Below are positions 7,448 to 11,318 of a stretch of 11,318 nt of DNA, piece by piece; positions within the stretch are counted from its first letter, which is position 1, and each line of letters opens with the position of its first letter. The stretch is from the NCBI GenBank assembly GCA_035542775.1, contig DATKKX010000480.1:1-11318 (forward strand), given 5' to 3'. The notes beneath the pieces are model-generated. The model was not told where the DNA came from. It saw only the letters and a list, made by a program, of their open reading frames with translations, and searched no databases. The DNA comes from DATKKX01 sp035542775 (GTDB lineage Bacteria; Planctomycetota; Phycisphaerae; UBA1845; UTPLA1). A program made the translations under genes and the position numbers.

Positions 7448-7461
7448 AAAACGCACGTTTT
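7448..7461. repeat. Short AT-flanked inverted repeat downstream of aspA
   Basis: AAAACG-CA-CGTTTT is a perfect 6-bp inverted repeat 55 nt after the aspA stop, followed by AT. It may be a regulator site for the parDE promoter or a weak terminator of the aspA transcript; the stem is AT-rich, so strong termination is doubtful. Confidence 0.35.
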
Positions 7462-7481
7462 ATCGGTCCAATGGCAATTCC

Positions 7482-7500
7482 TGCTAATATATGCTAAAGT
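7482..7500 (+). promoter_or_regulatory. Putative parDE promoter and direct-repeat operator
   Basis: TGCTAA occurs twice, at 7482-7487 and 7492-7497, a 10-bp period that places both copies on the same DNA face. The first copy forms an extended -10 element (TGC-TAATAT, 7482-7490). No convincing -35 box is seen 17 nt upstream, which is tolerable for extended -10 promoters. ATGGCAA at 7471-7477 and 7501-7507 flanks the element at a 30-bp spacing. This arrangement fits a ribbon-helix-helix ParD operator, but binding is inferred. Confidence 0.45.
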
Positions 7501-7535
7501 ATGGCAAAACGGATCTGCATACGGAGATTTGCCAT
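7501..7535 (+). repeat. Inverted repeat enclosing the parD ribosome-binding site
   Basis: ATGGCAAA (7501-7508) is exactly complementary to TTTGCCAT (7528-7535). The 19-nt interval holds the ribosome site ACGGAGA (7521-7527), and the right arm includes the first two bases of the parD start codon. In the mRNA this could fold into an 8-bp stem that hides the start codon and exposes the ribosome site in the loop; in DNA it could be an operator. Which, if either, is used cannot be told from sequence. Confidence 0.5.
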
Positions 7536-7806
7536 GACCACGATGAACATTTCACTACCAGACGATCTCAAGGCGTTCGTTGAAAAGCAAGTGACTACTG
7601 GCGGATACGGCAGCGTCAGCGAATACGTCCGCGAGTTGCTGCGTGCCGCCAAGAAGGCTGAGGCCCAGGCCAGGTTGGAGGCTCTGCTGTTGGAAGGCTT
7701 GAACAGCGGTGAACCTGTCGAAGTGACGCCGGAATTCTGGGAAGATGTCAGGCAAAGAGCCCGGGAGAAGCTCAAGGCACAAAAGCAGCATGGCAAGAAT
7801 CGTTAG
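7534..7806 (+). CDS. parD: ParD-like ribbon-helix-helix antitoxin
   Basis: A 90-residue type II antitoxin that neutralises the ParE-like protein encoded next and represses its own operon. The N-terminal MTTMNISLPDDLKAFVEKQV is the ribbon-helix-helix DNA-binding half, followed by the family-typical GGYGSVSEYVRELLR. The C-terminal half is charged and helical (EFWEDVRQRAREKLKAQKQHGKNR) and would wrap around the toxin. The ATG at 7534 is chosen over the in-frame ATG at 7501 because GGAG (7523-7526) stands 7 nt before it and the family begins at this point. It overlaps parE by 17 nt. Cassettes like this are frequently mobile, and this one lies at the end of the aspA region. Confidence 0.9.
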   Translation: MTTMNISLPDDLKAFVEKQVTTGGYGSVSEYVRELLRAAKKAEAQARLEALLLEGLNSGEPVEVTPEFWEDVRQRAREKLKAQKQHGKNR

Positions 7807-8140
7807 GCGAGCGGCCGCGAGACAGGATCTGATCGAAAGCTATGCCTTCATCGGGATGGACAATCTCGATGCCGCCGAGCGGTTCCTCGCAGCCGCGCAC
7901 AACACGGTCAAACGCCTCTTGGAGGCTCCTGAGATCGGGCGGTTGCGTCTGTTCTCCGATTCGCGACTTCGCGGCATACGGTCTTGGCCGGTTCGCGGCT
8001 TCGAGAGCTGGCTGATCTTCTACCGGCCGTTGCCTGACGGCATCGAGATCCTTCGCGTGCTGCATGGCGCCCGCGATGTGGAAGCGACCCTGGAGGAAGC
8101 AGAATCGAGGCAGGGCGACGAGCTCGAGGAGAATACCTGA
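7790..8140 (+). CDS. parE: ParE-like toxin, RelE/ParE superfamily
   Basis: A 116-residue type II toxin of the RelE/ParE fold, inhibited by the ParD product. It has the usual order: N-terminal helices (RQDLIESYAFIGMDNLDAAERFLAAAHNTVKRLLEAPEIG), the loop RLRLFSDSRLRGIRSWPVRGFESWLIFYRPLPDGIEILRVLHGARD forming the beta-sheet, and a short acidic C-terminal tail. The RGIRSWPVRGFESWLIFYR block is typical of ParE rather than RelE, so gyrase is the more likely target than mRNA, but this is family inference. The ATG at 7790 is chosen because family members begin with a sequence like MARIVRRAAARQDL; the longer frame from 7745 adds residues encoded inside parD. It ends convergently, 78 nt from the folK stop. 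Confidence 0.88.
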   Translation: MARIVRRAAARQDLIESYAFIGMDNLDAAERFLAAAHNTVKRLLEAPEIGRLRLFSDSRLRGIRSWPVRGFESWLIFYRPLPDGIEILRVLHGARDVEATLEEAESRQGDELEENT

Positions 8141-8174
8141 TCGGGCAATCCGCGCGTAAAGGCGCGTGGCTCCA

Positions 8175-8195
8175 CATCGGCCCCTTCGGCCGGTG
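8175..8195. other. Stem-loop between convergent parE and folK
   Basis: CATCGGCC (8175-8182), loop CCTTC, GGCCGGTG (8188-8195) gives an 8-bp stem with one wobble pair. Further CCGCG (8150-8154) and CGCGG (8199-8203) can extend it loosely. There is no T-run on either strand. Its position between converging genes suits a bidirectional transcription barrier, but it is not a canonical intrinsic terminator. Confidence 0.4.
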
Positions 8196-8218
8196 CAACG
8201 CGGGCCAATCCTCTGAAC

Positions 8219-8704
8219 TCAACGCGCCGACATCAGCGAATCCAGGATCTCCCGCGCGGTCTGCTCCAACACCGGGTGCATCAGCCTCGGGGCGATTTCG
8301 GCCAGCGGCTCCATCACGAAGCGGCGCTCGTGCATCATGGGGTGCGGCAAGGTCAGTTCCGGCGAGACAACGATCTCCTGATCATAGCACAACAGATCGA
8401 GGTCGATGGTCCGCGGCCCCCAGTGGACTCCCCGCTTTCGCCCCAGCGATTTCTCGATCGCCAGACAAAGCCCCAGCAACCGTTCCGGCGTCATCGATGT
8501 CTTGATATACGCCGCCGCGTTTATGTACAGCGGCTGGTCCGCGGGGCCGCCGACCGGCTCGGTTTCATAAAGCTTCGAAACCTTCACCACTTCGACTTCG
8601 CGCGTGGTCTGCAGGGCATTCAACGCTGCGGCAATGTACTTCTCCCGATGCCCCAGGTTGGAGCCGAGACCGATGTAGGCGTCGTGCTTTTTCGCGGTCA
8701 CCAC
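8219..8704 (-). CDS. folK: 2-amino-4-hydroxy-6-hydroxymethyldihydropteridine pyrophosphokinase (HPPK)
   Basis: Transfers pyrophosphate from ATP to 6-hydroxymethyl-dihydropterin, the step before dihydropteroate synthase in folate synthesis. The 161-residue length is normal. Signatures seen are YIGLGSNLGHRE near the start, LYETEPVGGPADQPLYINA, and the metal-binding block GPRTIDLDLL with D101 and D103. Two adjacent GTG codons can start it: 8704, or 8701, whose GTG overlaps the dapL stop as GTGA. GAGG (8713-8710) is 5 nt from the first and 8 nt from the second, so the second may be preferred and would give 160 residues. It is translationally coupled to dapL and shares its promoter. No folP or folB is visible nearby. 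Confidence 0.95.
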   Translation of the reverse strand: MVTAKKHDAYIGLGSNLGHREKYIAAALNALQTTREVEVVKVSKLYETEPVGGPADQPLYINAAAYIKTSMTPERLLGLCLAIEKSLGRKRGVHWGPRTIDLDLLCYDQEIVVSPELTLPHPMMHERRFVMEPLAEIAPRLMHPVLEQTAREILDSLMSAR

Positions 8705-9870
8705 TTCAACCTCGCCAACCGGTCGATCGCCTGGGCAATGCGCTCGCGCTCGACCGTGAGAGCGAATCGCACATACCCCTCGCCCGTCTGACCGAAACCG
8801 ACACCCGGGATGGCCACGACCGCCGCTTCGTCGAGCAATCTCGCGGCGCAGGCCATGGAATCATAGCCTGCCGGGCAGTGAGCCCACACATAGAACGTCG
8901 CCGCCGGGGACCGCACTCCGAAACGGCTCCGGGCCAGACCTGCCACCAGCAGATCCCGCCGAGCCCGGTATGTCTCGCGAATCTCCGTTACCTCCCGGCG
9001 TTCGCTGTCATGCAAAGCGGCAGCGCCCGCCTCCTGGATGGCGTTGAACGCCCCCGAATCCATGTTGCCCTTGACCTTGGCCAGCGCGGCCAGCACCTCC
9101 GGACAGCCGGCCGCGAAGGCAATCCGCCAGCCGGTCATGTTGAAGGTCTTGCTGAGCGAGTGCATCTCGACGCACACATCCTTCGCCCCGGGCACCTCGA
9201 GAATCGAGTGCGGCCGATCGCCGTCGTCGTAATACACCTCGCTGTAGGCCGCATCGGAGCAGATGATGAAGCCGTGCCGCCTGGCCAGAGCGACGCACTT
9301 TTCGTAGAACGCCGGCGAGGCGACCGCGCCGGTGGGATTGTTCGGATAATTCAGGAACAGCAGGGCGGCCTTATCGAGCACCGCGGCAGGAATGGCATCC
9401 AGGTCCGGCAGGTAGCCTCGCTGTTCGGTGAGCGGCATGACGTGCGGCACCCCGCCGGCAAAGACGGTCGCCGCCTGGTAAACGGGATAGCCGGGCGAAG
9501 GGATCAACGCGATGTCGCCGGGCTCGAGGACCGCCAGCGGCAGGTGGCCCAGGCCTTCCTTGCTGCCGATGAGGACGAGCATTTCCTTGTGCGGATCGAG
9601 GGCCACGCCGAATCGCGCGTAGAACCACTTCGCGGCCGTTTCTCTGAAGGCCGGCACGCCGGTGTCGAAGGGATAGCGATGGTTCTTCGGGTCGTAGACG
9701 GCTGTGGCCATGCGGTCAATGATGAATCGCGGCGTGGGCCGATCCGGGTCGCCGACGCCGAAGTCGATCACATCCTTGCCCGCCGCAATGGCCTCGCGTT
9801 TCTTGCGATCGATTTCGATGAACAAGTAGGGCGGCAGTTTGTCGAGGCGAGAGGCGCGCTTGAATGCCAT
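8698..9870 (-). CDS. dapL: LL-diaminopimelate aminotransferase-type PLP enzyme
   Basis: A 390-residue class I/II aminotransferase. Best match in my judgement is DapL, which converts tetrahydrodipicolinate directly to LL-diaminopimelate for lysine and peptidoglycan, bypassing the succinylase and acetylase routes. The N-terminal ASRLDKLPPYLFIEIDRKK, then IDFGVGDPDRPTP, NHRYPFDTGVPAFRE, and NYPNNPTGAV fit this family. The pyridoxal-binding lysine is K241 in SLSKTFNMTGWRIAFAAG. An alanine or aspartate aminotransferase of the same fold is possible. The ATG at 9870 is chosen over the GTG at 9879 because CGGAG (9883-9879) sits 8 nt before it. A promoter lies just upstream, and the stop overlaps folK. 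Confidence 0.88.
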   Translation of the reverse strand: MAFKRASRLDKLPPYLFIEIDRKKREAIAAGKDVIDFGVGDPDRPTPRFIIDRMATAVYDPKNHRYPFDTGVPAFRETAAKWFYARFGVALDPHKEMLVLIGSKEGLGHLPLAVLEPGDIALIPSPGYPVYQAATVFAGGVPHVMPLTEQRGYLPDLDAIPAAVLDKAALLFLNYPNNPTGAVASPAFYEKCVALARRHGFIICSDAAYSEVYYDDGDRPHSILEVPGAKDVCVEMHSLSKTFNMTGWRIAFAAGCPEVLAALAKVKGNMDSGAFNAIQEAGAAALHDSERREVTEIRETYRARRDLLVAGLARSRFGVRSPAATFYVWAHCPAGYDSMACAARLLDEAAVVAIPGVGFGQTGEGYVRFALTVERERIAQAIDRLARLKW

Positions 9871-9878
9871 GGGACGCA

Positions 9879-9883
9879 CTCCG
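9879..9883 (-). promoter_or_regulatory. Shine-Dalgarno site fixing the dapL start
   Basis: CGGAG on the minus strand ends 8 nt before the ATG at 9870 and overlaps the alternative GTG at 9879, which it therefore argues against. Confidence 0.65.
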
Positions 9884-9903
9884 TTGCTGGTCCGCTACGG
9901 GCG

Positions 9904-9933
9904 ATTGTAGGGACCGCCGGAAGCGAGCGTCAA
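9904..9933 (-). promoter_or_regulatory. Sigma70-type promoter of dapL-folK
   Basis: On the minus strand TTGACG (9933-9928) and TACAAT (9909-9904) are separated by 18 nt. Both boxes are one mismatch from consensus. The predicted start of transcription near 9897 gives a leader of about 27 nt before the dapL ATG, containing its ribosome site. Best housekeeping-type promoter in the window. Confidence 0.7.
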
Positions 9934-10004
9934 TGGACTGTGGCTGGTCGCAATCCGCAACCAATCAGCTCCGGAATGGGGTGAGCCGAATTCGCGCAAC
10001 AAAA

Positions 10005-10045
10005 CGGGCGCCCGGCTCTGTAGGAGGCAGCCAGAGCCGGACGCC
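10005..10045 (-). terminator. Stem-loop with short T-run, terminator-like on the minus strand
   Basis: CCGGCTCTG (10012-10020) pairs with CAGAGCCGG (10032-10040); after one mismatch GGCG (10007-10010) pairs with CGCC (10042-10045). The loop is 11 nt. On the minus strand the stem is followed by CGTTTTGTTG, a short T-run. It stands about 70 nt ahead of the dapL promoter, so it would insulate dapL from read-through. An attenuator or small-RNA end is a less likely alternative. Confidence 0.55.
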
Positions 10046-10233
10046 GCTGAGTGTCTTCTTACCCGTCGATGATCTCTCTACAAACTACAACTCCGGTTTC
10101 AACGAGCGGGCGTCAGCACCCGCACCCCCTTACTTCCAGGCAACGCGTCCACCGCTCTCCTGCCTGCACAACGGAAAGGCGGCGCTCAGTAGAAACGTAC
10201 GATACAAACCCGGCAGAGTGCAAGACCGCGCAT

Positions 10234-10259
10234 AAAAAAAACGCCACTCAGGAGCGCGC
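10234..10259 (-). terminator. Probable terminator of the glycosyltransferase gene
   Basis: Seven bases after the stop codon, the minus strand has GCGCGCTCCTGAGTGGCG followed at once by eight T (10241-10234). The stem is imperfect (CGC with GCG, CT with AG, small internal loops), but the T-run and position next to the stop support intrinsic termination. Confidence 0.5.
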
Positions 10260-10265
10260 ATACTT

Positions 10266-11318
10266 TTATGGGATGCGAAAGGTGATATCCCGCCCCATGC
10301 CCGGAAAGGAGATGCTCATAATGTTCGATGTTCTGGGCGGGCAGTCGGGGTACGCGTATAGACGAAGTTCGACGTCGTCCCATATTGGATCGCCGCAGCG
10401 CAAGGGCCAGTGCCCGATGAGGTGGAAACGCGGATCCTCCGCCAGCAGTGTTCGCAGCATCTGTCGCGGCGGTGGATCGGCATCAACGTAGTGTGTTTTG
10501 GGCAACTGCGATTCGATGGCGATATAGCGGATGCCGTACTTGTCCAGCAGGGCAAGGATGTCGTCCGGTCCCTGGACGAATTGCTGGTACCCGTACTGCG
10601 TTCGAGCGGCTCGGGCGTACAGCAATTTGCTGGCCCTCAACGGGATGATCCGGCCCCGGGCCTGAGGATTCTGGTATACGTCGAAAACGAACTGGCCGTC
10701 GCGGACGGCATCGACCAGCACGAGATCCGCGTCGGACAGCATGGCAAGTTGAGCCACCGCAGGTGCAAAATCAGGAGGGTGCCCGGTGGACTTCCATCGA
10801 TCCAGGCCTGCCTGGGCGCAGACGAGGGCCACCAACAGTGCCACCCGCGCGGCATCCAGCCTCAGGCTCAATCGAGGCTCCCGCCTGCCCGTAGGTGCCG
10901 CCGGAAGGAAGAATCGCACCGCGGCAAACATCAGCGGCGGCAAGGCCAAAAAGAAGTAGCGCGGTTCCTTGCCGGCGATGCACGAGCTGAAGCCGAACCA
11001 TGCCGCAACCCACAGCAACAGCAGGCCCCTGGCCCGGCGGTCCGGTTCGACGATGAACGTGCCCAGCCCCAACAGAGCGATCGGTACGAGCGGCCATCCG
11101 AGTATCTCAGGGAGGTACCGTGGATAGTAGAGCAAGTCGAGGGAGGGTCGCAGGAGGCTCTCGGGCAATGCTGCGTACCGACGGCTGACGGCCCAATAGC
11201 CCGCCATGATGGCAATGGCCGCGACCAGAGAAATGACCAATGCCGGCCGCAGCAAATACGACCGCCGGTGGCTACACAGTAAAGCGTGAATGAGCAGCAC
11301 CGGCAAGATGAAGCCCGC
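10266..11318 (-). CDS. ArnT/PMT-like (GT39-type) membrane glycosyltransferase, C-terminal part (5' partial)
   Basis: Integral membrane protein of the GT-C class, which transfers a sugar from a polyprenyl-phosphate donor on the outer face of the inner membrane. Only about 350 C-terminal residues are here; the frame is still open at the right edge, so the TTG at 11306 is not taken as the start, and the N-terminal catalytic loop with its acidic residue is outside. Counting from that TTG, hydrophobic segments lie near 1-10, 22-40, 64-86, 94-111, 117-134 and 152-168. KEPRY (113-117) followed by FFLALPPLMF resembles the conserved K-x-R-Y region before a membrane helix in ArnT/PMT relatives. Residues 170-346 form a soluble, probably periplasmic domain. 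Acceptor and sugar cannot be told. It is a separate unit from dapL, with its own terminator. Confidence 0.75.
   Translation of the reverse strand, partial: AGFILPVLLIHALLCSHRRSYLLRPALVISLVAAIAIMAGYWAVSRRYAALPESLLRPSLDLLYYPRYLPEILGWPLVPIALLGLGTFIVEPDRRARGLLLLWVAAWFGFSSCIAGKEPRYFFLALPPLMFAAVRFFLPAAPTGRREPRLSLRLDAARVALLVALVCAQAGLDRWKSTGHPPDFAPAVAQLAMLSDADLVLVDAVRDGQFVFDVYQNPQARGRIIPLRASKLLYARAARTQYGYQQFVQGPDDILALLDKYGIRYIAIESQLPKTHYVDADPPPRQMLRTLLAEDPRFHLIGHWPLRCGDPIWDDVELRLYAYPDCPPRTSNIMSISFPGMGRDITFRIP

Larger units (their letters stand above)
9884..10265. other. 382-bp intergenic region between glycosyltransferase and dapL
   Basis: No credible gene. It holds the dapL promoter (9904-9933), a stable stem-loop (10007-10045) and a probable terminator of the glycosyltransferase gene (10234-10259). 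The stretch 10046-10233 shows no clear element except a small stem GCGGG/CCCGC (10106-10110 with 10119-10123). Short frames here lack family resemblance and ribosome sites. Confidence 0.6.

Noticed and set aside
7501..7533. Upstream ATG for parD
   Set aside because: The added residues are not part of the ribbon-helix-helix domain, and the ribosome site lies between this ATG and the one at 7534.
7745..7789. Upstream ATG for parE
   Set aside because: Lies deep in parD in another frame and adds residues not seen in the family.
8878..9984. Long open frame (368 codons) on the + strand opposite dapL
   Set aside because: Rich in Arg, Gly and His with no recognisable domain; it mirrors the dapL coding sequence, a common effect in GC-rich DNA.
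10410..11282. Open frame of 290 codons on the + strand opposite the glycosyltransferase
   Set aside because: Low-complexity Gln/Arg-rich translation with no family likeness, while the minus strand encodes a membrane protein with clear hydrophobic segments.
1..11318. CRISPR arrays, tRNA/rRNA genes, insertion sequences, riboswitches
   Set aside because: No regularly spaced repeats, no cloverleaf or rRNA-like stretch, no transposase and no terminal inverted repeats were seen by eye.

Overview
This GC-rich, densely packed window looks like bacterial chromosome from an anaerobe that uses [FeFe]-hydrogenase chemistry. It carries two dedicated [FeFe]-hydrogenase maturases (HydE, HydG) and a hydrogenase-like sensor kinase. 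A DapL-type aminotransferase and an ArnT/PMT-like membrane glycosyltransferase are compatible with a Planctomycetota/Phycisphaerae-like or deltaproteobacteria-like host. There is no rRNA or other marker, so the lineage is only a guess.

Left part (1-5447, + strand): a tight signalling and maturation operon. It begins with the 3' part of a gene (cut by the window edge) that encodes an [FeFe]-hydrogenase-like H-cluster domain, a four-cysteine Fe-S domain and a histidine kinase. Next comes a receiver plus histidine kinase protein with no DNA-binding output, then hydE (35-nt overlap with the kinase gene) and hydG (4-nt ATGA overlap with hydE). The layout suggests an H2- or redox-sensing hydrogenase of the 'sensory, histidine-kinase-linked' type, co-expressed with the radical-SAM enzymes that build its H-cluster. 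The third maturase, HydF, a catalytic hydrogenase and the final response regulator are not in the window.

Middle part (5448-8140, + strand): aspA (aspartate ammonia-lyase) sits between two small two-gene modules that look like toxin-antitoxin cassettes. One is a DUF4160/DUF2442 pair whose promoter is a 17-nt palindrome containing a perfect TATAAT directly before the start codon (probably leaderless). The other is a parD/parE pair with repeats and an inverted repeat around the parD ribosome-binding site. AspA releases ammonia from aspartate; the bridging amine of the H-cluster needs a nitrogen source, so a link to maturation is possible but unproven.

Right part (8219-11318, - strand): dapL and folK form a translationally coupled pair (lysine/peptidoglycan precursor and folate synthesis) behind a good sigma70-type promoter. 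A 382-bp spacer with two terminator-like structures separates them from the 3' part of a membrane glycosyltransferase gene that runs off the right edge. ParE and folK converge around 8141-8218.
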